NCBI GenBank assembly: GCA_032191485.1
Contig: JAVDOI010000003.1
Span: forward strand, 21,621,373 to 21,685,372
Reading direction: 5' to 3'
Length of the DNA stretch: 64,000 nucleotides
DNA from: Leptoclinus maculatus
Lineage: Eukaryota > Chordata > Actinopteri > Perciformes > Stichaeidae
This document shows positions 39,672 to 48,076 of this stretch, in pieces (the stretch's first letter is position 1; every line of letters starts with the position of its first letter). A program made the position numbers and the translations under genes. The notes under the pieces were generated by a model. The model was not told where the DNA came from. It made no database searches and saw only the letters and a list, made by a program, of their open reading frames with translations.

Positions 39672-42600
39672 CCAACAGTAGTAACCAGATGCTTTCACTA
39701 AAAGATGCCAAAACACAAGATAATAATCTAAATAATGGACTTTTTGGTTGATGGCGTACACAGTTCTGTTTGAGTATCCGTCTTATTGACTTTTACACTT
39801 TATAGAACAGTAAATAAATGTCAACTTTAGTGCTTTGTGAGGAGGCTGAACTGGGACTACAGATGCTAACACTCCTCTAGCATCAGTTAGATACTCTCCT
39901 GTTTAAAGTGAACGGTCCAGCAGCTGTTCGTAGAGGCATCCTGTGTTTTAATTTAGAAAAAGCAGCCATTGACCTTCAGTCTCTCGTCTCTGAAGCCAGC
40001 TGTCTGTCTGTGGGAGCCTTCATCCCTCTGTTTCAATCACAACTGTTGCATTAGAGAGCGATCGTTTGCATCCAATCTGCCTACGGATTCACCGGCTGCA
40101 GCCGCTGAATGCTGATCGTGCGCATTCGATCACAACTTGTCGATAGTGAGAAATGTACCAGGATGGCCGAGTGGTTAAGGCGTTGGTCTTAAGATCCAAT
40201 GGACGTAGTCCTCGTGGGTTCAAACCCCACTCCTGGTAGTAAGTGGATATTTTAATCTAATTATGTGACTTGTGAAGTACATACGACTATCATGACAGAT
40301 AGAAGTTTCTAGTGACTTTCTAATGGGAGGTTGGAGTATCACATCCTCCTGTCTGCATGTCTACGAAGAGCATCTCGGAGCTTAACATATGTTCTGTTGT
40401 GTGTTTCATTCTTCCAGCCTGTGCATCTCTTTAACTTGAATCATTTCATACCTTTATCTGGAGCTACATTTTGCCAAAGAACCATTTACCTTCCAAATAT
40501 CCGAGCGAAGTTTTCTACTTCTCCTCTGACTCATTGAGGCTCGCCAACGCAGCGCCACACTGAGCCTGGCGAGTTGTATGTCCCCGTGTCTATTTATACT
40601 CCGGTGTGGGCCGCCTCGCCCCCACGCTCAGTTGTACAAAACTCATACTCTCGCTTATTTCACTCGCCGCCACAGATCACGAACGCGACGCTCCTTCAGA
40701 GGCAGAGCTGTGCAGGGTTTGAAAAAGAAGCAGGACCCTCTGTGTCATAATTACGCACTTGATGTATCTGCCAGCTTAACAGGAAGCACTGTGTGTCTTT
40801 ACAGGAAGTGTACGTGGGGACAGAGACCATCTGCACAGTGGACGGGCTCCACTTCAACAGCACATACAAGTCCAGAGTCAAGGCCTTCAATGCCAGCGGA
40901 CTGGGCCAGTACAGCAAGACACTGATCATGCAGACCTCTGAGAGTACGTGAAGCATCATCGCCTCCTTCTGCTGCTAATCACTGTGTTTGTCTTTAAGGA
41001 AAATACACTCTCAAAACAGAATTCATTCAGTTATTCATCTGATCTTGGATCATTCAGTCAGTATTGGGAATAAAATTGTCAGAAAGAGCGGAGACTCAAG
41101 TCTGTGTTGCCACTATAATAGACTCTACTGCCAACTCTAACATGAGTTTGTCACAAGTTATCAATGATTGTTTCTTATTTTCCAGCATGTTTGCTTCTCC
41201 AAATGCCTGCCAGATGTTTGCTACTGTATCCATGTGTTTCCCAGGTAGTTTCAACTCTTTTGTTTTGTTTTTGCATGATCAGATCTCCTCAAAAGGGTTC
41301 TTGGTGATATTTCCATCATGATGAATCCAATCTGATGTTGTGTTCTTGCAAACAGCTGGCAGGTATTTTATCACAGTTAATAACGGTTAATAATGTAGCT
41401 TATTGTCACTTCAGGAGATCACAGACTTGAGAAATAAGTTCAGTTGCCGTCTTCTTTTGGGAGTGAAGCGCTCATTCACAGCAATGCATCGTGACTGAGC
41501 TCATAAAGATCTTAAGAATAATAAATACTTGCTGCCAGAACAAAACCTTGCATCTTCAGAAAGACAGCTTTTTAAAAATGTAAAGGAACCTCACTTGGTT
41601 CCTTCTTCTGCAATTTCTTATTTCAGATTTAAAACTATGCAGTTTGAGTTTTTAATTATGTGTTTCAAAAGGATTTCAGTGACCTGACATCAAACTTCCT
41701 CCTCCTCTTTTATCTCTTGTGTAAAATAATAACAGTAAAAGCCTCAAAAGTGTCAACGCAAGGTTTTAACCCACAAGCAGCAGCAGGAAGTGAATTCTGT
41801 TTGAGGGTGTGTTCGAGCTTGTAAACCAGGTACATCCCGTGGCAGCTGCTTCGTGTCCACTCATGTGCTTGCTTTCCCCATTAGTTAAATGCTGCTCTGC
41901 ACACAGGGAACGCTTGTCATCCATAAGTGGACCCGAAAGGCCCAGACAGCCTCCCTACCTGCCAGACAGAGCACTCAGCAGCTGTTTGGGGCTTCTGCAC
42001 AAAGATATCTAACCACTCAAGTGTTTTTGCAGAGATCTGACATCCTTCACCCGGACCGGACTGTGCTTTGATTCTTCTGTTTTATTTCCTGCATGGAGCG
42101 AAGGAAGTTCCCTCCGTCATCTTTGTTACTTGTTATTTTCTACCCTGATCTGTTTCTAGGAGCTTCTGTTCTGAGGATCTCTTCTGTGGTGTTTTGGCCG
42201 CTGAGTTGAACCAGCTTCCCTAAACAAACCTGCTTTTTACCCTCTCCTCCATCCCCCCCCGACCCGCTCTACGCTGTCTGCTTCGCTACGCTCTCCTCCT
42301 CCTCCTCCTCCCCTCTTTTCTTTCTCCCCTCTTCCTCCTCCCCCACATTTCACATTTCAGCTGGACTCCCTCCATGTGATATTCAGTCTATAGGCACAGG
42401 TATGGGCGACTGTTTCCACTCTAATCCCCCTCGTTGCCATTGCCTGTGTCATCAGTTCAGTGCTTCACTCTCAAACCAGCAGGTGGGCAGTTTGCTGCTC
42501 TGTGGGCTGCACTTATTAAACGTTCAATACAGGCTTCTAATAAGTGTCTTTGTTTTATTTCCTTTGGGAAATAAAGCTGTGTAATGAAACTGCACATAGT

Positions 42601-45600
42601 GAAACCAGTGAACGATGGTGGACAAGCAAGTCCTGTGGAGCCCATATATATATAGAGCACAAACATCTCATCTGTTAGACTCCCATCTTTCTCTGCGTAG
42701 AGTATAGAGCTTTTAAAAACCTTCAGTCAAACAGTTTGCAAAGTTGTTAGACTTTGATTTCGCCGGCTGGCAGTGTGATGTGTTGCAAGAGCTCACAGGA
42801 AGTTTTAGGGTCAGCTCGCCCCAAATTACAAAACGTATAATGAACATGAAGGGATTTTTTTGTGGTGCATAAATTAAAGCAGGATTAAATGTTTTGGTTA
42901 TTTGCCACTTTGGGGCAGCGCAAAACATATTGTTAAGAAATTATTAACAGACGTATTTCAAAGTCAATTCTTTAATAATTGACTTATTATCTAGATGTCA
43001 TAAACACCAGCCGTGTGGTGTTCCAAGCCGGTTGAAAACAAATGCCAATTATCATTTGCAGACTGTCTGACACAGGTTTGATTTTATAATAAATATTATT
43101 AAGATTGTAGGACTAAGTTATAAGTTAAGTTATAGAGTATGATGCTAAGAATTATTAATCATAGTGATAGTGAATCTTCTCCTCCTTCTTATCTTCTTTC
43201 ATCTAGTTATTACTCCTTTCATGACGTTTTTTACAGTGTAACCTCACCTCATCTAACCTCCAGCCTCCTGATTCATGTCACCTTTGTAAAGTCATGATCA
43301 TCAGGTGTTGCAGTCAGTGGCGTCACTGATGCTAAACGACAATGTGCGTAACTCTTCCCATGTGTGTGTGTTTGTGTGTGAACAGTCGCTTGGTTCACCT
43401 TTGACCCGGCCTCCGCTCACCAGGACATCGTCCTCTCCAACGACAACCTGACGGTGTCCTGCAACAGCTACGACGACAGGGTGGTCATGGGTAACTCTGC
43501 TTTCTCCCGCGGCGTTCATTACTGGGAAATGACCGTCGATCGCTACGATAACCACCCGGACCCGGCCTTCGGGGTCGCTCGGGCCGACGTGCTGAAGGAC
43601 GTGATGCTGGGGAAGGACGACAAGGCCTGGGCCATGTACGTGGACAACAACCGCTCCTGGTTCATGCACAACAACTCACACACCAACAGGTAGAGAGTGT
43701 GTCCATGTCCACTGCCGACGCAGAGTTTAGAGGCGTCTTTTGAGAGGCGTATGAAACTGATCCTTTATGAAACTTAAAAGTACCAATACAACAATTTAAG
43801 AATACTCCATCACAAATAAAACTGAATACATACATGAATGTGAATTGATTTGTGTTTGTTATCCACTAATAAAGACCATTAGATGCAGCTGAGAGCTCCA
43901 GAAACAGCTAGAGAGCTGAAACTTTTGATTATTTCAATTGTCAAGAATAAACTCGACGATGTTTCTCTTTTTGTATTTTGGGTGAACTGACCCAAACTAA
44001 GAATTTATTCAAAAAGTATCAATAACAACACAAACAGTAAAAGAACCAATAGGCTACAACAATTAGCATTTTAGCTATTTGATATAGAGTTCATTAAAAA
44101 AAAAAAAAAAAGTAACTTAAAAAAATGTATTAAAATAAAAATCCACCCAAAAAAAAAAATAATAATAATAATTCTAATTATTATTTTTTTTTTTTTTTTT
44201 TTTTTATTATTTGTTTTATTATTTTGAAAAATAAAAAATATTTTTTTGGGGTGGATTTTTTTTTTTGTTACCTTTTTTTGTTTTGCTGCGGGAATGGGCT
44301 TCCATACAAAAATGTTGTGAATCATTGGTTTAATCTTTAACAATGTTTTAGTATTTCAGACATTTTTTATATATTTTTAAGTCTTAATCTGAAAAGTAGT
44401 TTCAGATTAAGACTCAAGGTGTCAAATAAATGAAGAGGAATACAAATACATTTTTTTGTTTGTGAAATGCCAAGAATTACAAGTACCGTATTTGAGTACA
44501 TGTATTTTTCAGCACTGCTAACACATTACAGTTTACAGGATGGGAGGACAAATATTTAGCAGGATGTTACTTTAGAAACACTAGATTATCCGTCATATCT
44601 CAAATTGGTTTCTCTCTGTGTGGTCGTGCAGGACGGACGGCGGCATCGGTAAAGGAGCAACAATAGGAATTCTACTGGACTTCACACGCGGGATCCTCAT
44701 CTTCCTCATCAATGATGAGCAGCAGGGTCCAGTGGCTTTTGAAGCCTTGGAGGGCGTCTATTACCCCGCTATCAGCCTCAACAGAAATGTCCAGGTACAG
44801 AATTATATTGTATATATATATGAACTGTGGCTACACCTTTAATTTCAACTACTTCCATGTCTGAATTGGAAGATTGAGAAATTAATTCCAATTTCTGTTT
44901 TCCGTCAAATAGCTTTAAAGGAATAGTTTCCTTATGAAGATCGATACCACTCTCATGTCTGCGTTTGTTAGCTTAGCTTAGCATTAAGACTCTGTCCAAA
45001 GATAGACAAACTGGAGTTAAAAAACTAGCCAGCCAACTATCTCTTGTTAGCAGGCAACCAGCTGAGACTGCCAAGAGAGAGTCCTGCACAAAACAGCAGG
45101 TTGTCTTTTTTACTCTTTGGTTTTCGTAGGAATGAAACACATCTGTCTTCGCTCCGGGGGGTGGGGGGGCAGTTTTATAGCTGTCCCTGGCTCTCCCTCC
45201 CCGAGCAGTGCTCCAGGCCAAAACAGAGGTTTTTACTTGTAGATCAACAAAATACCAAATGAGTACAGTTTATTATTCATTAAAACTTCTTCTCCGAGCT
45301 ATACAAATATGGGCTCAGACGATTAAACCTTGAAAGAGGAAGCTTCAAAGATTCAATAACAGTTAGTAGCTTTGAATTTCTCATTGCTCTCAGCTATTTT
45401 TCTAATTTTTAATGCTGTCTCTGGGTGTAGAGAGCAGAGTGCCTCCAAGACAAAACATTTAACTCACTGAGGAAATAGTTCAACAGCTCCACCTGTGGGC
45501 AGAGAAATGAATCAAACCTCTTTAACCCATATCCATTGACCCATATGTGTGTACGTCAATGTGTTTTTCTGCAGATCACACTGCACACCGGTCTACCCAT

Positions 45601-45652
45601 TCCTGATTTCTACACCACCGGGGAGGCAGATCCCACTGACTCTGTGTGCTAA
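16623..45652 (+). CDS. trim9: TRIM9, E3 ubiquitin-protein ligase (class I TRIM: RING, two B-boxes, coiled coil, COS, FN3, SPRY)
   Basis: Coding exons: 16623-17459, 28282-28377, 29261-29383, 36860-36970, 37601-37754, 38577-38722, 40805-40943, 43386-43689, 44632-44794 and 45575-45652. All introns are GT-AG and frame is kept, giving 716 aa (human about 710). Order: RING 10-136 interrupted by a long low-complexity insert, B-box1 about 173-212, B-box2 about 234-270, coiled coil about 280-389, COS region to about 435, FN3 about 443-535, SPRY about 540-710. The family is brain-enriched, binds cytoskeleton and membrane-fusion proteins (DCC, VASP, SNAP25) and acts in axon guidance. The start matches the family N-terminus and has a good Kozak context (GCAGCCATGG). 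An optional in-frame microexon may exist at 42361-42399. TRIM67 is the nearest paralogue, but the N-terminus and insert fit TRIM9. Confidence 0.95.
19405..19447 (+). repeat. (CT)n microsatellite
   Basis: Near-continuous CT dinucleotides with two interruptions by extra T. Confidence 0.9.
21070..21120 (+). repeat. Dispersed repeat fragment (GAGCATTTAG type)
   Basis: 'ggagcatttagtggctaaag' recurs in a near-identical context at 33943-33975 ('ggagcatttagcagctaaag'). Confidence 0.5.
21137..21300 (+). repeat. Fish dispersed repeat (CATTTAGCAGACGCTTTTAT type)
   Basis: Contains 'cattacattacagtcattta' then 'gcagacgcttttatccaaag' and a 'ggggttaagtgtcttcatca' block. These modules are, from memory, extremely common across teleost genomes. 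The internal match is clear, the limits are approximate. Confidence 0.65.
21565..21852 (+). mobile_element. Possible hAT-type MITE
   Basis: The left side has 'cagacattcccaaact'. The reverse complement of the right side has 'cagtgatgctcaagc'. Both resemble hAT ends that read CAGTGATTCCCAAAC. No coding frame remains and no clean target duplication was found. Confidence 0.35.
22800..22823 (+). repeat. (AT)n microsatellite
   Basis: About eleven AT units. Confidence 0.85.
23017..23061 (+). repeat. (CA)n microsatellite
   Basis: About 22 uninterrupted CA units. The frames reading through it give artificial HTHT or VCVC peptides. Confidence 0.95.
24247..24318 (+). repeat. Compound AT/GT low-complexity repeat
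   Basis: Mixed tatatg and tatata units passing into a short GT run. Confidence 0.8.
24629..24649. repeat. Poly-C tract (21 C)
   Basis: Uninterrupted run of C followed by an ACCACC motif. Confidence 0.9.
25023..25065. repeat. Perfect 19-bp inverted repeat with 5-nt loop
   Basis: The left arm 'ttatacattgggcctaaag' and right arm 'ctttaggcccaatgtataa' are exact reverse complements around the loop CCCAA. A transcript through intron 1 would form a stable hairpin here. Confidence 0.9.
25263..25470 (+). repeat. Dispersed fish repeat (CCATAGACTGTACATAAGAAG type)
   Basis: Begins with 'ccatagactgtacataagaa' and includes 'ccattggtttgtggactgac' and 'gccgtcgccatcttggatta'. I recall this as a common teleost repeat. 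It ends with a short tandem duplication of 'catcatttactaaatgaa'-like sequence. Confidence 0.55.
26075..26222 (+). repeat. Dispersed fish repeat (GCTTAGCATAA type), copy 1
   Basis: Contains 'agatgagaagctcgatacca', 'agcttagcataacgactgga' and 'aaacagggggaaactgctag'. Further copies lie at 44910-45260 and 45953-46513. Confidence 0.65.
26430..26530 (+). repeat. Dispersed fish repeat (TTAGTTGCAGC family fragment)
   Basis: 'cagacaaaataagcaattaa' followed by 'gacagacatttttcattatt' matches the internal modules of the family at 14480-14600. Confidence 0.5.
27735..27830 (+). repeat. Dispersed fish repeat (TTGCAATAATTATTATCATT end)
   Basis: 'ggggttgcaataattattat' and the following ATT-rich block resemble the terminal part of the TTAGTTGCAGC family in opposite orientation. 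Confidence 0.45.
28282..28377 (+). CDS. trim9: trim9 exon 2: start of coiled coil
   Basis: Codes for residues 280-311 (GQLSQALTVLSDRA then TEAKEFLVQLRNMVQHIQ). This is a heptad-rich helix matching the family coiled coil. Acceptor 'gctctccacag', donor CAG/gtacct. Confidence 0.95.
28456..28472. repeat. Poly-C tract (17 C)
   Basis: Uninterrupted C run 80 bp after trim9 exon 2. Confidence 0.9.
29190..29209 (+). repeat. (AT)n microsatellite before trim9 exon 3
   Basis: About ten TA units, 50 bp upstream of the exon 3 acceptor. Confidence 0.85.
29261..29383 (+). CDS. trim9: trim9 exon 3: coiled coil
   Basis: Codes for residues 312-352, starting ENGVEFEACLVAQCDALIDA and ending EHEHKLK. It is almost identical to human TRIM9. 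Acceptor 'gttgtcttgcag', donor AAG/gtgagt. Confidence 0.95.
32880..33115 (+). repeat. Dispersed fish repeat (TTTTATAGACTAAACGATTAAAC end)
   Basis: Ends with 'attttatagactaaacgatt' and includes 'tcattgtttcagctctaat'. These are modules of the same family as 14480-14600. Confidence 0.5.
33895..34030 (+). repeat. Dispersed repeat (GGTGGAGACCAAAAACTGAG type)
   Basis: Contains 'ggagcatttagcagctaaag' and 'ggtggagaccaaaaactgag'. The first module also occurs at 21090-21115. Confidence 0.5.
36860..36970 (+). CDS. trim9: trim9 exon 4: end of coiled coil, start of COS box
   Basis: Codes for residues 353-389 (VVRDQISHCTVKLRQTTGLM, ending NDPSGFLQ). The sequence is essentially identical to mammalian TRIM9. 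Acceptor 'ctttccccag', donor CAG/gtacga. Confidence 0.95.
37601..37754 (+). CDS. trim9: trim9 exon 5: COS box and linker
   Basis: Codes for residues 390-440 plus the first base of codon 441. It starts ISDALIRRVHMTEGQWGKGT and ends LLQTIHQLDFVQMK. The COS box is the microtubule-associating region of class I TRIM proteins. Acceptor 'ttgtcctcag', donor AAAG/gtaaaa. Confidence 0.95.
38577..38722 (+). CDS. trim9: trim9 exon 6: first half of FN3
   Basis: Codes for residues 441-489 (VPAAPMLQLEECCTQNNSAT, ending LDDGNMGLFR). It contains the SWKQPP and DGYILELDD strands typical of the TRIM9 FN3 domain. The residues joining exons 5 and 6 are a few shorter than I recall for human TRIM9. Confidence 0.95.
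39625..39670 (+). repeat. (CA)n microsatellite
   Basis: About 22 CA units with a single CCCA interruption. Confidence 0.95.
40157..40238 (+). tRNA. tRNA-Leu, anticodon TAA
   Basis: 82-nt type II tRNA gene. Acceptor arms ACCAGGA/TCCTGGT pair fully, with discriminator A at 40238. The A box (TGGCCGAGTGG) and B box (GGTTCAAACC) are intact, and the long variable arm GGAC-GTA-GTCC is present. The anticodon loop CTTAAGA places TAA at 40190-40192. A TTTT run at 40250-40253 can end Pol III transcription. The gene has no intron and no encoded CCA. Oddity: the last anticodon-stem pair is T40187 against T40195, where usual vertebrate tRNA-Leu(TAA) has an A-T pair. It lies in trim9 intron 6, same strand. 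Confidence 0.93.
40805..40943 (+). CDS. trim9: trim9 exon 7: second half of FN3
   Basis: Codes for residues 490-535 plus the first base of the next codon (EVYVGTETICTVDGLHFNST, ending LIMQTSE). Acceptor 'gtctttacag', donor GAGA/gtacgt. The phase-1 end allows an in-frame join either to the SPRY exon at 43386 or to the candidate microexon at 42361. Confidence 0.95.
42277..42360 (+). promoter_or_regulatory. trim9: Long polypyrimidine tract and 3' splice site before the candidate microexon
   Basis: About 80 bases almost purely C and T, made of CTC and CCT units, run to 'cacatttcag'. Such a tract is a strong U2AF/PTB platform and is typical of regulated short exons. Confidence 0.6.
42361..42399 (+). 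CDS. trim9: Candidate trim9 microexon (39 nt, 13 codons)
   Basis: Bounded by AG (42359-42360) and a good donor CAG/gtatgg. Spliced between exon 7 (phase 1) and the SPRY exon it stays in frame. It replaces the junction Ile with Thr and adds GLPPCDIQSIGTV, giving TSE-TGLPPCDIQSIGT-VAWF. The Val it creates before AWF matches mammalian TRIM9, while direct joining gives Ile. Position, length, phase and splice signals all fit a neuronal-type microexon in the FN3-SPRY linker. Usage is inferred and I have not confirmed an orthologous exon elsewhere. Confidence 0.65.
43386..43689 (+). CDS. trim9: trim9 exon 8: first half of SPRY (B30.2)
   Basis: Codes for about residues 536-636 (AWFTFDPASAHQDIVLSNDN, ending NNRSWFMHNNSHTN plus two bases of Arg). 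It contains the strongly conserved HYWEMTVDRYDNHPDPAFGV and MLGKDDKAWAMYVDNN strands. The donor reads AACAG/gtagag. If the following intron were kept, translation would stop at once (Arg then TAG). Confidence 0.95.
43690..44631 (+). other. trim9: trim9 intron 8
   Basis: Repeat-rich intron holding the second foldback element copy. No exon seen. Confidence 0.85.
44097..44306. mobile_element. Second foldback MITE copy, left end truncated
   Basis: The right end 'gcgggaatgggcttccata' matches the terminal repeat of the 15176-15918 element. A 'gtaac...aaaaatccaccc' block at the left pairs with 'ggggtggattttt...gttacc' at the right around a long A/T tract. The left terminal repeat is missing. Confidence 0.6.
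44632..44794 (+). CDS. trim9: trim9 exon 9: second half of SPRY
   Basis: Codes for residues 637-691 (TDGGIGKGATIGILLDFTRG, then FLINDEQQGPVAFEALEG and AISLNRNVQ). Acceptor 'gtggtcgtgcag', donor CAG/gtacag. Confidence 0.95.
44910..45260 (+). repeat. Dispersed fish repeat (GCTTAGCATTAAGAC type), copy 2
   Basis: Contains 'gatcgataccactctcatgt' and 'gttagcttagcttagcatta', the modules of the 26075 copy. The later part is GC-richer and more diverged. It sits in trim9 intron 9. Confidence 0.6.
45575..45652 (+). CDS. trim9: trim9 exon 10: SPRY end and C-terminus
   Basis: Codes for residues 692-716 (ITLHTGLPIPDFYTTGEADP then TDSVC) and TAA. The first half matches human (VTLHTGLPVPDFY). The tail GEADPTDSVC is longer than, and unlike, the human end as I recall it. 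Confidence 0.92.
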   Translation: MTLHTGLPIPDFYTTGEADPTDSVC

Positions 45653-45952
45653 AGACTCACAAACCTCTCCAGCATTTCCCAGGGTTCATCCTGCCAGTCA
45701 ATAACTATGATCCAACCGTCACCTCCTCTTGTCCCCCTGACCCACTGACCCCATGACTCTCTGTAAGAGGCCCCATCCAGTGCTGAGCCATGCCTTTATC
45801 ATGCCGACACCTTGGACACTTGGACCATCTGCAGGACAAAAATGAGCCCTGCTTTGCGATCTGTACCTTGTATTTTTGACCTGTTACGGATAATTGGAGG
45901 AATAATCTCACACTCATAGACCTGGAATTATGTGCAGTGATAATATCTGCTT

Positions 45953-46513
45953 AAAGCTATAGTTTGACTTTTCAGGAAATTACAGTAATTTGCTTCCTTG
46001 CCAAGAGTTAGTTGAGAAGATTGACACCACTCTGGTGTTTGTAAGCGAAATGTGAAGCAACCGTTAGTCAGTTAGCTTAGCATAAAGACGGGAAACAGTT
46101 AGCCTGGCTTTGTCAAAAGTTCAAAAACATGTCTACCAACACTTCTCTGAAACCATTATATCTCATTCGTTTAATCTGTACAAAAGCAGAAGTGTAAAAA
46201 CGACATGTTGTGGTTTTGAGGGCACAAACAATAGTCGCACAAACAATAGTCACAGCCCATAAAACCACAACGTCTTGTTTTTACATTTAGATTTCAAACA
46301 AACAAGATATTATGTGTTCATTTGTGAACATAGAGATGCTTGTAGATGGATTTTATTGGCTTCGGAGAGAGCCAGGCTAGCTGTTTCCAGTCATTTAGCT
46401 AAGCTAAGCTAACTGCCTGTTAGCTATAGCTTCATATTTAGCATACAGCCGTAACTCTCAGCTTGAAAGAAAATAAGCATATTTACCAAAATGATTTAAC
46501 TATTACTTTAAAG
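45953..46513. repeat. Foldback repeat of about 560 bp in the trim9 3' UTR
   Basis: Two arms of about 270 bp are imperfect reverse complements. The left arm has 'cagttagcttagcataaaga', 'acagttagcctggctttgtc' and 'agtgtaaaaacgacatgttg'. The right arm has complements of each ('gagagccaggctagctgttt', 'tagctaagctaagctaactg', 'aacgtcttgtttttacattt'). The centre has a tandem 'acaaacaatagtc'. The arms belong to the same family as 26075 and 44910. Confidence 0.75.
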
Positions 46514-47469
46514 AAAGAAGACGTGAATGAGTTGAGTTAGAGAAAGTAGTCCCCATCAGACCATCAATATACAGCTCAATACATCTTATTCTTCATTCTT
46601 TTTCCACACAATATCCTGTTTGTTGCTTTTCCAGCTATCAACCATGAACATCCTCACACATTTAAAGCACCAGAGGGACCACGAGAGGTCGTCTCCTGTG
46701 TGTTTGTGTGATTGTGCGTGAGGTGGAGGCGGATGGGTCTGGACTGGTCAAGCAGCCGCAATGATCCCTGGACGAGAGCAATAGTCCGACTCTCAGCCGC
46801 GTCACTGTCGTATCCTCATCCGTGTACATGAGACGCTTCTCTTAGTGGCTTAGCTTGTGTGATCCTTCTGTATCGTCTGTAAAACAAAAAAAGAAACATG
46901 CAGCCTTTCTCTGCGGTGCAGCTCTAAACACAGGAGGGATGGATTTCGGTGTAATGTATCATAGAAATGGGCGATTCTGTGCGTTGAAGTGTGTTGTAAA
47001 TGGTTTAACGATGACGACTGTGAAGCTCTTTGAATAAGGTGCTACAGCAGCTTCGCTTCATTCTGGCTTTTTTTACTGTAGGTGACAAAATCCTGGTAGT
47101 TTTGTAATATTGTTATTGAAATGATCTATTGCAAAGAGGTGTATAGCTAAATAAGTTATTGATGTTCTTTTCAAAGAGAATTCATTATTGTTCCTTTATT
47201 TGAAGTATAGTTATTACAGAAGGAAAGAAATCTTGTTTTGTCGCTTTAAAAATGTAGTTTGGAATTTGTTCTCAGACCAGTTTGTGTCCCACTAAAGCAA
47301 CAGGAAAGGTGACGATGTACTGGGATGTGGTTTGTGGCGTCACATTTGGGCAACAGCCTCCTCAACAGACAACAATTTCACCACGCGAGCAGCTCTGTGA
47401 TGCTGTAATTTGGCACAGCAGTGCTTTGACCGAAACGCTTACTTGATGACGTTTTGCAAGTATAATGTT

Positions 47470-48076
47470 TACTGTGTTCATCATTTTAGTTTAGCATGTT
47501 AGTGCGCTAATATTTGCCAATTTGCGTTGCACACAAAGTACAGCTAAGGTGCTTAGTGTCGTTAGTTTTGAAAGGTATTTCATCATAAAGTATTGAAAGT
47601 AAATTAAAATGATCCCAAACGTTATTACAATGCAACCTGCGGGGGACATGAATGTGTGTATCAAATGTCAACAGTTGTTGAGACATTTCACTCAAAACTA
47701 CAAATGTGACCGTCATGGTGGCGCTAGAGGAAAAGTCCAGGGGATCACCAAAGTCATTAGGATTCATCCTCTGTGGACCATGAATGTCAGTACAACATTG
47801 TTAGCTGATCAAACAAGCAGTTGTTGAGATATTTCTCAGGATAAGTGAGAACTTTGACCTGCTGGTGGCACCAGAAGAAAAGTCGATAGGATTCATCCTC
47901 TGTGGACCATGATTGTCATTACGAAATATCATGTCACTAAAAACCAAAACATGTTTGACTTGTGGTGGCACTAGAGAAGAAATCAGAGATTCATCCTCTG
48001 GAGATTCATAGCAGTCCATCCAATAGTTGGATGCGATGAGATATTTCAGTCTGGACCAAAGTGGTGGACCAACCGC
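47470..48076 (-). repeat. Percomorph dispersed repeat, copy 2
   Basis: Reverse-orientation copy of the 5511-5935 family, longer. It begins with 'tagtttagcatgttagtgcg', has repeated 'ggattcatcctctgtggacc' modules and ends with 'ctggaccaaagtggtggacc'. Confidence 0.7.

Larger units (their letters stand above)
38723..40804 (+). other. trim9: trim9 intron 6, host of a tRNA gene
   Basis: Carries a CA microsatellite and the sense-oriented tRNA-Leu gene. No other gene recognised. Confidence 0.85.

Noticed and set aside
42361..42399. Direct exon 7 to exon 8 join giving Ile considered an error in my exon ends
   Set aside because: No other GT/AG pair nearby keeps the frame. Both joins are valid, so both are reported.
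47470..48076. Tandem-like repeated modules considered as a CRISPR-like array
   Set aside because: Units are diverged, unevenly spaced and shared with two other dispersed copies. The host is a vertebrate.
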